Shown: positions 1 to 9,291 of the stretch, piece by piece
Numbering within the stretch: position 1 is the first letter of the stretch
Layout: each line of letters starts with the position of its first letter
Assembly: GCF_040790665.1 (NCBI RefSeq)
Contig: NZ_CP160849.1
Span: 2,443,501-2,507,500, forward strand
Length of the DNA stretch: 64,000 bases
Source: Sulfitobacter pontiacus
GTDB taxonomy: Bacteria; Pseudomonadota; Alphaproteobacteria; Rhodobacterales; Rhodobacteraceae
Direction of reading: 5' to 3'
Made by a program: the position numbers and the translations under genes
Notes under the pieces: generated by a model
What the model was told of the DNA's origin: nothing
Seen by the model: only the letters and a program-made list of their open reading frames with translations
Databases searched by the model: none

Positions 1-1
1 C

Positions 2-145
2 GACCGCGCAGAGTTCGAACCCTGCTGGCCGATCCTGTCCGAGGTCTTTGGCGACGCGCCGCCTGCTGCGACAATGATCGAATGCGGGCTGATCGACGAC
101 AAATACCGCATCGAAATCGAAGTCACCGCCTGCCTACCCGGCTGA
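2..145 (+). CDS. RidA/YjgF-family protein, C-terminal fragment
   Basis: The window opens inside a gene; 47 residues remain before a TGA. The end, with a PPAATMIE segment followed by a hydrophobic strand and the closing IEIEVTACLPG, matches the C-terminus of the RidA (YjgF/UK114) family. RidA proteins are small trimeric enzymes that hydrolyse reactive enamine/imine intermediates such as 2-aminoacrylate released by PLP enzymes. RidA proper has a conserved arginine in the ATV-like strand; here that strand reads AATMIE, so this may be one of the Rid subgroups of less certain function. The N-terminal two thirds lie outside the window, so subgroup and start cannot be judged. Confidence 0.65.
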   Translation, partial: DRAEFEPCWPILSEVFGDAPPAATMIECGLIDDKYRIEIEVTACLPG

Positions 146-228
146 AAACCGCGGCTATCTACCCCGAAGCCCGCTAGACCTTTGCGCGGCCTTGGTGCAT
201 ATATCCATCAAAGCTTCAGGAGACCTCT

Positions 229-612
229 ATGGGCATTCTCAACTCTCTTTTGCGCGGCGTGACCTGGTGGAACGGCCAGACGCTGAACACGCAACTGTTC
301 ACGTGGCGCAAGGGCATCAAGGTCGGCGAAGACGCCGAGGGCAATGTGTACTACCGCAACGCGGACAGCAGCAAACGCTGGGTGATCTTCAACGGCGAGA
401 TCGAGGCGACGCGCGTCAACGCGGATTGGCACGGCTGGCTGCACCATTCTTGGGATGAAACCCCCGAGGCGCGTCCGCTGGCGCATAAAACCTGGGAAAA
501 GCCCCACCAAGAGAACCTGACCGGCACCGCCCTGGCCTATGCGCCAGCAGGATCGATCCGCCGCGAAAAGCCTGCGGACCGCGGTGACTACGAGGCGTGG
601 CAGCCCGAATAA
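229..612 (+). CDS. NADH:ubiquinone oxidoreductase 17.2 kDa (NDUFA12-like) subunit
   Basis: 127 residues matching the NDUFA12 / B17.2 family, an accessory subunit of respiratory complex I shared by mitochondria and alphaproteobacteria, where it packs on the peripheral arm. Visible family marks are the aromatic-rich N-terminus (WWNG near residue 14), the segment from GNVYYR to RWVIFNGE in the middle, and the conserved W-H-x-W-L-H-H near residue 68. There is no signal peptide or membrane helix, as expected for a matrix/cytoplasm-facing subunit. The ATG follows AGGAGA at a normal distance. It is not next to the nuo operon in this window, as is common for this gene in Rhodobacterales. Confidence 0.88.
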   Translation: MGILNSLLRGVTWWNGQTLNTQLFTWRKGIKVGEDAEGNVYYRNADSSKRWVIFNGEIEATRVNADWHGWLHHSWDETPEARPLAHKTWEKPHQENLTGTALAYAPAGSIRREKPADRGDYEAWQPE

Positions 613-619
613 ACGCCAC

Positions 620-646
620 GCGCGCGCCCCGTGATCGGGCGCGCGC
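620..646 (+). terminator. GC-rich hairpin after the NDUFA12-like gene
   Basis: A perfect 10-bp stem (GCGCGCGCCC / GGGCGCGCGC) with a 7-nt loop starts 8 nt after the NDUFA12-like stop codon. There is no T-tract, so it is better read as a 3' end stabiliser or Rho-assisted end than as a canonical intrinsic terminator. Confidence 0.45.
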
Positions 647-703
647 TGCTGCGGCGGCCCGGCTGTGCTGGCGACGCCCTTTGACGTTCAAGGAACCCAT
701 GTG

Positions 704-1057
704 ATGCGCAAGATATTGATGATGCTCGCCATAATGGCCGCACCGGTGCAGGCACAGCAGGTGGCCAGCGCTGAAGGCGGAGTTTTGCGCGCGCTCGACA
801 AGGTATCGGGTGTGTCGCGTGATGTTGAAATGCGCCGTGGCGAAACGGCGCGCGTGGGCAATCTGAATGTGACAATGAACGAATGTCGCTATCCGTCGGG
901 CAACCCTGCGGGCGACGCCTATGCCGAGCTCGAGATCGTCGAGACGGGCGACGAGAACCGGCTTTTTGCAGGCTGGATGATCGCCTCTGCCCCCGCGTTG
1001 TCGGCGCTGGAGCATCCGCGCTATGACATCTGGGTCATCCGCTGCACTACGTCCTGA
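704..1057 (+). CDS. DUF2155 family exported protein
   Basis: 117 residues starting at the ATG at 704, preceded by AAGGA; GTG at 701 is an alternative. The first ~20 residues (MRKILMMLAIMAAPVQAQQ) are a Sec signal peptide with an AQA cleavage site. The mature part matches DUF2155: ALDKVSG near the start, an ARVGNLNVTMNECRYP core with a conserved Cys, and the [27 protein letters not shown] end. Such proteins are periplasmic, restricted mostly to alphaproteobacteria, and of unknown function; the two cysteines could form a disulfide. Its 3' end runs 37 bp into the convergent aat gene. Confidence 0.82.
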   Translation: MRKILMMLAIMAAPVQAQQVASAEGGVLRALDKVSGVSRDVEMRRGETARVGNLNVTMNECRYPSGNPAGDAYAELEIVETGDENRLFAGWMIASAPALSALEHPRYDIWVIRCTTS

Positions 1058-1656
1058 GCGCTGGCCGCAGCGGGCGCTGTGAAATCTGCGGTTTTCATCA
1101 ACGCCATCTCTAGCCGTGCGTGATAGGCCGCGCGGGTGATCTCTTGCGCGCCAAGGGACGCCAGATGCGGGGTCAGGAACTGCGTGTCAAACAGGGTAAA
1201 CCCGCCGCGGTTCAGCCGGTCTACCAGACAGGCCAGCGCGATCTTGGACGCATTGTCGCGCCTTGAAAACATGCTTTCTCCAAAGAACGCACGCCCCAGC
1301 GTGACGCCATAGACCCCGCCCACCAGCATGTCATCCTCCCAGACCTCAAGGGCGTGGGCATGACCAAGCCTATGTAGCTGGGCGTAAAGGCTGAAAATCT
1401 CGGCGTTGATCCAGGTGTCGGCGCGGTCGGCGCAGCCGGTGACAACGTCGTTGAACGCGGTGTTGGTGGTGATGGTAAAGCGCGTGCGCCGCATCGCGCG
1501 CGCCAGAGACCGCGAGATATGGAACCCGTCGAGGGGAAATACGCCCCGACGCCGCGGATCGACCCAGAAAATCTCTGGGTCGTCGCGGTGTTCGGCCATG
1601 GGGAAAATCCCGATGGAATAGCCGTGTAATAACAGCTCGGGCGTGAGGTCAGGCAT
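1021..1656 (-). CDS. aat: Leucyl/phenylalanyl-tRNA--protein transferase
   Basis: 211 residues. Aat moves Leu or Phe from aminoacyl-tRNA onto N-terminal Lys/Arg of proteins, creating N-degrons read by ClpS/ClpAP. Family marks: [10 protein letters not shown] near residue 13, the [18 protein letters not shown] block, W-I-N in the middle, [27 protein letters not shown], and [19 protein letters not shown] towards the end. The chosen ATG at 1656 overlaps the accC stop by 8 nt; a TTG six codons upstream in the same frame is less likely. Lying directly behind accB-accC it is probably translated by coupling. Its last 37 bp overlap the 3' end of the convergent DUF2155 gene. Confidence 0.95.
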   Translation of the reverse strand: MPDLTPELLLHGYSIGIFPMAEHRDDPEIFWVDPRRRGVFPLDGFHISRSLARAMRRTRFTITTNTAFNDVVTGCADRADTWINAEIFSLYAQLHRLGHAHALEVWEDDMLVGGVYGVTLGRAFFGESMFSRRDNASKIALACLVDRLNRGGFTLFDTQFLTPHLASLGAQEITRAAYHARLEMALMKTADFTAPAAASAQDVVQRMTQMS

Positions 1657-3001
1657 TGCCCAGGTTGGTTTCAAGCCAATGCTCTAGCCAGTGGATGTTA
1701 TAGTCCCCTGTCAGCACGTCCTGTTCGTCCAGCAGCGCATGGAACAGCGGCACCGTGGTGTCGACCCCATCCACGATCAGCTCGCCCAAGGCGCGACGCA
1801 GACGCGCCAGCGCTTCGGGGCGGTCGCGCCCGTGGACGATGAGCTTGCCGATCAGGCTGTCGTAATAGGGCGGGATTTTATAGCCGTCATACAGCGCGCT
1901 ATCCATCCGCACACCAAGCCCGCCTGGGGCGTGATACTGCGTGATCTTGCCCGGGCAGGGCGAGAAGTTCGGCAGTTTCTCGGCGTTGATCCGGACCTCG
2001 ATCGCGTGACCGTTGATCTGCAGGTCTTCTTGGGTAAAGGACATGTCCATACCGGCAGCAACACGGATCTGTTCACGCACCAGATCGACCCCGAAGATGC
2101 CTTCGGTCACAGGGTGTTCCACCTGCAAACGTGTGTTCATCTCGATGAAGTAGAATTCGCCGTTTTCATAGAGAAATTCGATCGTGCCAGCGCCGATGTA
2201 GTTGATGTTGGCCATCGCATCGGCACAGACTTTACCGATCCGCGCGCGTTCTTCGGCGGTGATCGACGGGCCGGGGGCCTCTTCGAAAACCTTCTGGTGA
2301 CGGCGTTGCAGCGAACAGTCCCGCTCGCCCAGGTGGACAGCACGGCCCTTGCCGTCGCCAAAGACTTGAATCTCGATGTGGCGGGGCGTGGTCAGGTATT
2401 TCTCGATATAGACTTCGTCATTGCCAAAGTTCGATTTACCCTCGGCGCGGGCGGTCATGAAGGCACGTTCCATGTCAGCGGCGGATTGCGCCACTTTCAT
2501 GCCCTTGCCCCCCCCACCGGCGGTCGCCTTGATGATCACCGGATAGCCGATTTCCTCACCGATACGCTTGGCGTCGGCCAATGTGGGCACGCCGCCGTCA
2601 GAACCGGGAACGCAAGGCACGCCAAGCTCTTTCATGGTGTCCTTGGCGGTGATCTTGTCGCCCATGATGCGGATGTGTTCCGCTGTGGGGCCGATGAAGG
2701 TCAGGTCGTGGTCTTCGACGATCTGCACAAAGCCCGCGTTTTCCGACAAGAAACCGTATCCGGGGTGGATCGCTTCGGCGCCGGTGATCTCGCAGGCGGC
2801 GATGATCGACGGGATCGACAGATAGGATTGCTGCGAAGAGGGCGGGCCGATGCAGACAGATTCGTCTGCCATGCGCACATGCATCGCATCGCTGTCAGCC
2901 GTCGAGTGAACGGCGACAGACCCGATGCCCATCTCGCGGGCCGCACGGATCACGCGCAACGCGATCTCGCCGCGGTTTGCGACTAGGATTTTTTTGAACA
3001 T
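1649..3001 (-). CDS. accC: Acetyl-CoA carboxylase, biotin carboxylase subunit
   Basis: 450 residues, the normal length for AccC. It carboxylates the biotin on AccB with bicarbonate and ATP, the first half-reaction of malonyl-CoA synthesis. It shows the N-terminal [19 protein letters not shown] block, the [10 protein letters not shown] motif near residue 79, the glycine-rich ATP loop GGGGKGM around residues 162-168 in an ATP-grasp fold, the [13 protein letters not shown] catalytic motif near residue 290, and the C-terminal carboxylase domain. Ten bases separate it from accB upstream and it overlaps aat downstream, so accB-accC-aat looks like one operon. It is cytoplasmic. Nothing is unusual in the sequence. 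Confidence 0.98.
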   Translation of the reverse strand: MFKKILVANRGEIALRVIRAAREMGIGSVAVHSTADSDAMHVRMADESVCIGPPSSQQSYLSIPSIIAACEITGAEAIHPGYGFLSENAGFVQIVEDHDLTFIGPTAEHIRIMGDKITAKDTMKELGVPCVPGSDGGVPTLADAKRIGEEIGYPVIIKATAGGGGKGMKVAQSAADMERAFMTARAEGKSNFGNDEVYIEKYLTTPRHIEIQVFGDGKGRAVHLGERDCSLQRRHQKVFEEAPGPSITAEERARIGKVCADAMANINYIGAGTIEFLYENGEFYFIEMNTRLQVEHPVTEGIFGVDLVREQIRVAAGMDMSFTQEDLQINGHAIEVRINAEKLPNFSPCPGKITQYHAPGGLGVRMDSALYDGYKIPPYYDSLIGKLIVHGRDRPEALARLRRALGELIVDGVDTTVPLFHALLDEQDVLTGDYNIHWLEHWLETNLGNA

Positions 3002-3011
3002 GGGTTTCGCC

Positions 3012-3518
3012 TTATTCCAGGATCACCAAAGGCGCGCCGAATTCAACGGCGGCGCCGTCTTCTACCAGGATCCGCTTGACCGTGCCGGAGCGTGGCGCTG
3101 GAATGTGGTTCATGGTTTTCATCGCTTCGACGATCAACAGCGTGTCGCCTTCGGAAACGCTTGTTCCGACAGAGATAAACGCGGGCGCGCCGGGTTCGGC
3201 TTGCATATAGACGGTGCCCACCATCGGAGAGACGACTGCGCCGGGGTGATCCGCCGGGTCGCTGTTGTCTGCGGCAGGGGCTGCTGCGGCTGCTGGCGCG
3301 GAGGCCGCGGGGGCAGGCGCTGCATATTGTGCAGGGGCCGACTGCGCCTGTTGCGGCGCGACGATTTGTTGTGGGGGTTTACGGCTGACGCGCACATTCA
3401 GGCTGTCATCCTCGGCGTAATCCCGCTTGACCTGCAATTCGGTCAGATCGTTTTCATTCAGCAACTCGGCGAGCGCCTGGATAAAAGCCACATCGGCGTC
3501 ATGGGTGTTTTTTGTCAT
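3012..3518 (-). CDS. accB: Acetyl-CoA carboxylase, biotin carboxyl carrier protein
   Basis: 168 residues. AccB carries biotin between AccC and the carboxyltransferase AccAD. The N-terminal ~50 residues are a helical, charged interaction region; residues ~50-85 are a flexible Ala/Pro/Gln linker; the last 80 residues are the biotinyl domain with the lysine of EAMKTMN (about K134) as attachment site. The usual EAMKM(M/L)N has Thr in place of the residue after Lys here, as in several Rhodobacterales. It is first in the accB-accC-aat operon; the 249 nt upstream of it (3519-3767) show no gene and no clear terminator for the liv cluster. Confidence 0.97.
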   Translation of the reverse strand: MTKNTHDADVAFIQALAELLNENDLTELQVKRDYAEDDSLNVRVSRKPPQQIVAPQQAQSAPAQYAAPAPAASAPAAAAAPAADNSDPADHPGAVVSPMVGTVYMQAEPGAPAFISVGTSVSEGDTLLIVEAMKTMNHIPAPRSGTVKRILVEDGAAVEFGAPLVILE

Positions 3519-3767
3519 ATTTTCCTCAGCCAGTCTAAGTCGATCGGGCGCTGCCTGTGCCCTTGAATTGCTGCCTTATAGGGCATGGGCGCAGCCATGA
3601 AAAGCAAGCAGTTGCCTAACGTAAGCTTGGCCGCGCAAAGCGCGGGATCGGGCAGCGGATCGGGGCGAGGGATATGGGGGATGTGACAGGGGGACGCGGG
3701 CGCGGGAAAATGCCGGTGTGAAACATATGTTTCGTCTAGTTTTCCCGCGCGCGTCGAGGCTTGGCCG

Positions 3768-4523
3768 TCAGATTGCCAGATATTCGGCACGCAGTTCGGC
3801 GTTGTTCAGCACCTCTTCGGCGGTGCCGTCAAACACCACGCCGCCGGTATCAAGGATCACCGCACGATCCGCGAGTTTAAGCGCACGCACCGCGTTTTGT
3901 TCGACCAGAATGGTGGTGATGCCTTGGGATTTGATCAGCGACAGGGTCTTTTCGATCTCGTCCACGATGACGGGGGCAAGCCCCTCATAGGGTTCGTCCA
4001 GCAGCAGCACCTTGATGTCACGGGCCAGCGCACGGGCAATCGCCAGCATCTGTTGCTCGCCGCCCGACAGGGTCACGCCCTCTTGCTTGCGGCGTTCCTT
4101 GAGGCGGGGGAACAACTCGTAGATGCGGTCAAGCGACCAGCCGATGGGCGGGGCGATCTGCGCCAGTTGCAGGTTTTCCTCGACCGTGAGACCCGCGATG
4201 ATGCGGCGGTCTTCGGGGACCAGCGCCAGACCGTTTGCGGCGGCCTCGTGGCTGGCCATCTTGTGCAGCGGCTGGTGGTCCAGCCAGACCTCGCCTTTGC
4301 GCAACTCGGGGTCGCCGATCTGGGCGATGGCCCGCAGGGTAGAGGTTTTCCCCGCCCCGTTGCGGCCCAGAAGTGCCAGAATTTCGCCTTCGTGCACGTT
4401 AAAGCTGACGCCCTGCACGATGTAGCTTTCGCCGTAATAGGCGTGGATGTCCCAGACCGAAAGATAGGCGGGGGCGGTAGCGGCGTGGTTGGCGCTGTTC
4501 GAGAAATCGGGTTTCGTGTTCAT
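3768..4523 (-). CDS. ABC transporter ATP-binding protein, LivF type
   Basis: 251 residues, one of the two ATPases of the importer encoded at 3.8-9.1 kb. Walker A is GRNGAGKT (residues 53-60), the signature is LSGGEQQMLAIARAL and Walker B is VLLLDEPYEGLAP; the glutamate after the aspartate is present, so it should be active. Compared with classic LivF it has about 20 extra residues at the N-terminus. The last gene of the operon (binding protein, LivH, LivM, LivG, LivF), 60 nt after livG. Substrate cannot be read from the ATPase; see the binding protein. Confidence 0.93.
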   Translation of the reverse strand: MNTKPDFSNSANHAATAPAYLSVWDIHAYYGESYIVQGVSFNVHEGEILALLGRNGAGKTSTLRAIAQIGDPELRKGEVWLDHQPLHKMASHEAAANGLALVPEDRRIIAGLTVEENLQLAQIAPPIGWSLDRIYELFPRLKERRKQEGVTLSGGEQQMLAIARALARDIKVLLLDEPYEGLAPVIVDEIEKTLSLIKSQGITTILVEQNAVRALKLADRAVILDTGGVVFDGTAEEVLNNAELRAEYLAI

Positions 4524-4583
4524 GTTCTTGTCCTTGCAAAGCCGTGGAAGCGGGGCGACGCGGGAGGGGGGAGCCCCCGCGCG

Positions 4584-5348
4584 TCAGGCGGCGTCCTGGG
4601 ATTCGCCCAAATACGCCTCGCGCACCTTGGGGTGGCCTTTGATGTTGTCGGGGGTGTCTTCGACCAGCGGGGTGCCTTGCGCCAACACGGTGATCCGTTC
4701 CGCCAGCGAGAACACCACATGCATGTCGTGTTCGATGATGGCGATGGTGATGTCGCGTTCGTCCTTGATCTGCTTCAGCAGGTCGATGGTATTGTTGGTA
4801 TCGGCCCGCGCCATGCCCGCTGTGGGTTCATCCAGCAGCAGCAGGCGCGGATCTTGCGACAGGCACATCGCGATTTCCAACCGACGTTTGTCGCCGCGCG
4901 ACATAGAGGCCGCGTGCATATGTCGCTTGTCGGCGAGCTTCATCTCGACAAGCATCTCCTCGGCTTTTTCGATCACGTCACGTTGGCGCGACATGGCCGT
5001 GAGCGCGTTCATCTGGAACGCCCCGTCACGTTTGGCAAAGCAGGGGATCATCATGTTCTCCTGTACGCTGAGATCACCAAAGATCTCGGGCGTCTGGAAA
5101 ACGCGGGAAATCCCCATCTGGTTGATCTCGTAGGGTTTGCGCCCCAGCACCGACTGCCCGTCGAACATGACCGATCCGGTATCGGGGATCAGCTTGCCCA
5201 CCAGACAGTTCAGCAGCGTGGATTTGCCCGCCCCGTTCGGCCCGATGATCGCATGGACCGAGTTTTCCGCGACGCTGAGGTTCACGTCGCTCAGCGCTTG
5301 CAACCCGCCGAAACGTTTGCCGACATTTTTGACTTCGAGAATGGCCAT
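4584..5348 (-). CDS. ABC transporter ATP-binding protein, LivG type
   Basis: 254 residues, second ATPase of the importer. Walker A is GPNGAGKS (residues 36-43), the Q-loop lies in FQTPEIF near residue 85, and Walker B is RLLLLDEPTAG. The ABC signature is odd: at residues 150-156 it reads SRGDKRR where LivG proteins usually have a Y/S-G-x-Q-R-R form. The following LEIA and all other motifs are normal, so it is probably functional with a variant signature rather than degenerate. 15 nt separate it from livM. Together with LivF it should form a heterodimer under the LivH-LivM channel. Confidence 0.92.
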   Translation of the reverse strand: MAILEVKNVGKRFGGLQALSDVNLSVAENSVHAIIGPNGAGKSTLLNCLVGKLIPDTGSVMFDGQSVLGRKPYEINQMGISRVFQTPEIFGDLSVQENMMIPCFAKRDGAFQMNALTAMSRQRDVIEKAEEMLVEMKLADKRHMHAASMSRGDKRRLEIAMCLSQDPRLLLLDEPTAGMARADTNNTIDLLKQIKDERDITIAIIEHDMHVVFSLAERITVLAQGTPLVEDTPDNIKGHPKVREAYLGESQDAA

Positions 5349-5363
5349 CTGTTCAGCTCCTTC

Positions 5364-6572
5364 TTATTCGGCTGGGGGTGTGTTGCGTTGTGCGGCGGCG
5401 TCTGCCTCGACCGATCCGGCGTTCCGGTCCTTGCGGCGGAACACGCGACCGATACGTTGACCGCCTTCGACCAGACCACCGGGCAGGAAGATCACGACCA
5501 GCATGAACAGCAGGCCCAGCGTCAGGTGCCAGCCCTTGCCCACAAAGGGGTGGATCAACATGATCAGCGTGTCTTCCAGCCCGTCCGGCATAAAGGCGAA
5601 CCAACCGTGCAGCACGTTATCGTTGATCTTGGAAAAGATGTTTTCAAAGTACTTGATAAAGCCCGCGCCCAGAACCGGCCCCAGTAGGGTGCCCGCACCC
5701 CCAAGGATGGTCATCAGCACCACCTCGCCCGAGGCGGTCCACTGCATCCGTTCGGCACCGGCAAGCGGGTCCATTGCGGCCAGCAGGCCACCGGCCAGAC
5801 CGGCATACATGCCAGAGATGACAAAGGCCGCCAGCGTGTAGGGTTTGGTATTCAGGCCCGTGTAGTTCATCCGTTGCTGGTTCGATTTCACCGCCCGCAG
5901 CATCATGCCGAAAGGCGACCGGAAGACGCGGATCGAGATATAGAACGCCAGCAGCATGATCACGGCACACAGGTAATACCCGACCGAGAAGGTGAAGGAC
6001 CACGCCCCGAAATCCAGCGTCGTCGCCGCATTCATCTGCGCCCCGAACAGATTGGGGTAGCTGGGTGCATTCGCCCCATCAAGGATACGCGGATCGCTCA
6101 GCGCGATTTGCAGGCCGGTTTCCCCGTTGGTGATCGGCGTCAGCACCGAATAGGCAAGGTTGAACGACATCTGCGCAAAGGCCAGCGTCAGGATCGAAAA
6201 GTAGATCCCCGACCGGCGTAGCGAGACAAAGCCGATCACGACAGAGAACAGCCCCGCCACGATCACGGACAAAAGGATCGCGGGGATCACGTTCATCGAC
6301 AAGAGCTTCATCATCCACACGGCAGAGTAGGAACCGACCCCCAGAAAGGCCGCGTGACCAAAGGAGAGGTATCCGGTCAACCCGAACAGAATGTTGAACC
6401 CGATGGCAAAGATGCCAAAGATCACAAAGCGCTGCATCAAGTCGGGGTAGCCCGCGTTGAACTGCGCCAGCCCTGATCCGGCGGGGAAGGGGTTGAGGAT
6501 GATAGGGGCTGCCATGGTCAGGAATGCCACCACCAACAGCAGGAGAAAGTCTTTTTTCGTGAGTGAGTGCAT
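5364..6572 (-). CDS. ABC transporter permease, LivM type
   Basis: 402 residues, longer than typical LivM (~330-360). About ten hydrophobic segments; the [24 protein letters not shown] motif near residue 65 and the [24 protein letters not shown] cytoplasmic-loop motif (ATPase docking) are clear. An insertion around residues 150-190 lengthens a loop between two membrane segments, and a hydrophilic tail of ~25 residues (rich in R, D, E, A) follows the last helix. It starts three bases after the livH stop and is surely co-translated. The enlarged loops are shared with the LivH of this operon, which suggests a distinct subfamily rather than the standard leucine importer. Confidence 0.93.
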   Translation of the reverse strand: MHSLTKKDFLLLLVVAFLTMAAPIILNPFPAGSGLAQFNAGYPDLMQRFVIFGIFAIGFNILFGLTGYLSFGHAAFLGVGSYSAVWMMKLLSMNVIPAILLSVIVAGLFSVVIGFVSLRRSGIYFSILTLAFAQMSFNLAYSVLTPITNGETGLQIALSDPRILDGANAPSYPNLFGAQMNAATTLDFGAWSFTFSVGYYLCAVIMLLAFYISIRVFRSPFGMMLRAVKSNQQRMNYTGLNTKPYTLAAFVISGMYAGLAGGLLAAMDPLAGAERMQWTASGEVVLMTILGGAGTLLGPVLGAGFIKYFENIFSKINDNVLHGWFAFMPDGLEDTLIMLIHPFVGKGWHLTLGLLFMLVVIFLPGGLVEGGQRIGRVFRRKDRNAGSVEADAAAQRNTPPAE

Positions 6573-6575
6573 GGG

Positions 6576-7607
6576 TTATTCCTCCATCACGCCTTTGCGG
6601 CCCATCAGGCCACGGGGGCGTGTCAGCAAGATGAGTATCGCGACAACGTAAATGATGATCTGGTCAATGCCGGGCAGGATGTTCTTGACCTCGTTCATGG
6701 AGGCAAAGCTTTCCAGAATGCCCAGCAAGAACCCCGCCAGCACGGCACCGGGCAGCGACCCCATGCCGCCGACCACGACGACCACAAAGCTCAGGACCAG
6801 AAAATCCATACCCATGTGGTAGTTGGGCGAATTGATCGGCGCGTACATGACACCGGCCAGACCGGCGACCGCGGCGGCGATGCCGAACATGATGGTGAAA
6901 CGTTTGTCGATGTTGATGCCCAGCAGACCGACGGTCTCGCGGTCGGCCATACCGGCGCGCACAACCATCCCGAAGGTGGTGAACTGCAAGAAGGCAAAAA
7001 CGCCGCCGATGATCACGGCCGAGAAGGCGAAATAGATCAGACGCCAGTAGGGGTAGATGATCGCATTGGGATCAAAGCCCAGCATCACGCCAAAGTCGAA
7101 CGACCCGCGAAACGCCTCCGGGGCGGAGGTGGGGATCGGGTTCGCGCCGTAGAAATACTTGATCACCTCTTGCAGCACGATCGCCAGACCGAAGGTCACG
7201 AGGATCTGGTCGGCATGGGGGCGCTTGTAGAAATGTTTGATCAACCCGCGCTCCATGACAAAGCCGATGGCCAGCATGATCGGCACGGCAAAGAGGATCG
7301 ACAGGGGAACGGACCAATCCAGCATCCAAGCACCGGCGGTCTCTCCGAACCAGTCCTTGATATAGAGAATGTCCTCGTATTTCGGCTTGCCCAGAAAATC
7401 GACGCCGGAGGGTTCCGATGCCTTATGGCTGAGCGTGAAAATCTTGCTTAGCGTGACGGCGCAGAAGGCACCGATCATGAACAGCGCCCCATGGGCAAAG
7501 TTCACGACACCCAGCGTGCCGAAAATCAACGTCAGACCAAGCGCGATGAGCGCATAGGCTGAACCTTTGTCCAACCCGTTAAGAAGTTGCAAAAGAATGG
7601 CGTCCAT
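6576..7607 (-). CDS. ABC transporter permease, LivH type
   Basis: 343 residues against ~290-310 for ordinary LivH. The N-terminal LNGLDKGSAYALIALGLTLIFGTLGVVNFAHGALFMIGAF is the classic LivH signature, and VVVGGMGSLPGAVLAGFLLGILES near residue 270 is the ATPase-docking loop. The extra length sits between residues ~55 and 100 (an amphipathic insert containing YIKDWFGETAGAW), probably a periplasmic or membrane-edge element. Eighty-eight bases separate it from the binding-protein gene, a normal gap where the more abundant binding protein is made from the first cistron. Confidence 0.93.
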   Translation of the reverse strand: MDAILLQLLNGLDKGSAYALIALGLTLIFGTLGVVNFAHGALFMIGAFCAVTLSKIFTLSHKASEPSGVDFLGKPKYEDILYIKDWFGETAGAWMLDWSVPLSILFAVPIMLAIGFVMERGLIKHFYKRPHADQILVTFGLAIVLQEVIKYFYGANPIPTSAPEAFRGSFDFGVMLGFDPNAIIYPYWRLIYFAFSAVIIGGVFAFLQFTTFGMVVRAGMADRETVGLLGINIDKRFTIMFGIAAAVAGLAGVMYAPINSPNYHMGMDFLVLSFVVVVVGGMGSLPGAVLAGFLLGILESFASMNEVKNILPGIDQIIIYVVAILILLTRPRGLMGRKGVMEE

Positions 7608-7695
7608 CGCGGTGCCCTCGAATTTTTAAGAAGTGAAAGGCGGAAAAGCCCGCCGGCAAGGTAAGGCAGGGGTCGCCCCCTGCCTTAGACTTGAT

Positions 7696-9060
7696 TTACG
7701 CGCCGGGGTTGCAGTCGCCCAACTCGCCGCCCGCAAACATCGGGTGGTCAGGTGCATAGGTGACCTGATCGGCTGGGGTGACTTCGACGATTTCCACGAG
7801 ATCGAATTCATTCTCGGGGTTCTCTTTGCCGCGCACGACCACAACGTCCTTAAAGCACTGGTGGTCATCGGCGCGGTACAGCGTCGGGCCGTTGCCCAGA
7901 CCGTCGAACTCGAACCCGGCAAGGGCTTCGCCGACGGCGCAGGGGTTGAACGAACCGGCACGGGCCACCGCATCCGCGTACAGCAGCGTCTGCGCATAGC
8001 AGGTCTGAGCCGCCTGGCTGGGGGGGAAGCCGTATTTTTCGCCAAAGGACTGAACGAAAGCGTTGGTGCCTTTGTAGCGGTCGCCCATCTGGTTCTCGAG
8101 CTTCCAGTCCCAGTTCTGCGAGCCGACGATACCGGTGATATTCTCACCTGCACCACGGGCCATCAGCTCTGAATAGAGCGGCACGACGATCTCGAAGTTC
8201 TTACCGTTCACCTGCTTTTCGCGCAGGCCGAACTGCACGGCGTTGGTCAGCGAGTTGACCATGTTTCCGCCGTAGTGGTTGAGCACCAGAACATCCGCAC
8301 CGGAGTTCAGGACAGGGGCGATATAGGACGAGAAATCGGTCGCGGCGAGCGGCGTGCGCACGTCGTTGATGGTTTCCCAACCCATGGCTTCGGTCGCGGC
8401 CTGAATGGATTCCTGCTGCGTCCAGCCCCATGTGTAGTCGGCTGTCAGGCTATAGACCTTGCGGTCGTCGCCATAGAGATTCTTCAGCACCGGAGCGAGC
8501 GCCGCAGCGGACATGTAAGCGTTAAAGAAGTGGCGGAAGCCGTTGGCTTTCTTGTCTTTACCCGTGGTGTCGTTCGAATGGGTCAGACCCGCCATAAAGA
8601 TCACGCCGGCCTCTTGGCACAGGCCCTGCACCGCAACCGCCACGCCCGAGCTTGAGCCGCCCGAGATCATGATCGCGCCGTCTTTCTGGATCATCGACTG
8701 CGCCGATGCGCGGGCCGCGTCCGATTTGGTCTGCGTGTCGCCGGTCACGAACTGGACTTTCTTGCCCATGATCCCGTTACCTTCCAGCGCCTTCGAGCTG
8801 AAGGTGTTCAGCATACCGCCGTCGCCCTGACCGTTCAGGTGCTCGACCGCCAGCTCGAACGCGCGCAGCTCGTCTGCGCCTTCGTCCGCGTAGGGGCCCG
8901 ATTGGGGTACGTTAAAGCCAAGCGTCACCGTGTCGCCCGTTGGCGCGTTGGTAAAGCCGGAATGCGCGGCCGCGCTAAGATACGTCGGCAGCGCCAGACC
9001 GGCCCCGGCAGCAGCGCCGGTTTTGATCACGCCACGACGCGTCAAGTTAGAAAATGACAT
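7696..9060 (-). CDS. ABC transporter substrate-binding protein, Tat-exported, HAAT type
   Basis: 454 residues from the ATG at 9060, which has GGAGGA just upstream; an in-frame start 23 codons earlier gives no signal peptide and is rejected. The N-terminus has a twin-arginine motif (LTRRGVIK) before a hydrophobic stretch, so it is exported folded by Tat. The mature part is a periplasmic binding protein of the Leu/Ile/Val-amide-urea type: TVTLGFNVPQSGPYADEG at the start, SGGSSSGVAVAVQ near residue 125 and an AQTCYAQTLLYADAV hinge region late. Two cysteines near the end may pair. First gene of the importer operon and divergent from the regulator at 9292. UrtA (urea) is an alternative, but the family marks do not settle the ligand. 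Confidence 0.9.
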   Translation of the reverse strand: MSFSNLTRRGVIKTGAAAGAGLALPTYLSAAAHSGFTNAPTGDTVTLGFNVPQSGPYADEGADELRAFELAVEHLNGQGDGGMLNTFSSKALEGNGIMGKKVQFVTGDTQTKSDAARASAQSMIQKDGAIMISGGSSSGVAVAVQGLCQEAGVIFMAGLTHSNDTTGKDKKANGFRHFFNAYMSAAALAPVLKNLYGDDRKVYSLTADYTWGWTQQESIQAATEAMGWETINDVRTPLAATDFSSYIAPVLNSGADVLVLNHYGGNMVNSLTNAVQFGLREKQVNGKNFEIVVPLYSELMARGAGENITGIVGSQNWDWKLENQMGDRYKGTNAFVQSFGEKYGFPPSQAAQTCYAQTLLYADAVARAGSFNPCAVGEALAGFEFDGLGNGPTLYRADDHQCFKDVVVVRGKENPENEFDLVEIVEVTPADQVTYAPDHPMFAGGELGDCNPGA

Positions 9061-9268
9061 GTATTTCCTCCCAAATGTTGAAATCACGGCCCGATTATTT
9101 TTCCGGGTCCATGATGCACAGAGGTGCAAATATGATATGAGGGGAAAACTGAAAACCGATCAACAAGCCCCTTGATAAAAACAACTATTCTGTAAATATA
9201 TTCGCACAGATTGAGGGGGAGTTGTAAATTTAATGATATTGCAGCGCAGAAAGCCGTTGATAACGCGA

Positions 9269-9274
9269 TATAAT
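9269..9274 (+). promoter_or_regulatory. Possible -10 box for the signalling operon
   Basis: TATAAT lies 18 nt upstream of the GTG start of the regulator gene, in the 231-nt divergent region shared with the transporter operon. No good -35 hexamer is present at the right distance, so activator dependence or a false match are both possible. This region is also the natural place for an operator of the regulator. Confidence 0.35.
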
Positions 9275-9291
9275 TCGCGCGGGGGTGCCGC

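Noticed and set aside
3897-5687. A 596-codon plus-strand frame opposite the importer ATPases
   Set aside because: It is the complement of two ABC ATPases and part of the permease, with no own motif.
3768-9060. Urea transporter urtABCDE
   Set aside because: The gene order fits, but no urease genes are near and neither permease nor binding protein shows marks that I can tie to urea. The broader HAAT call is safer.
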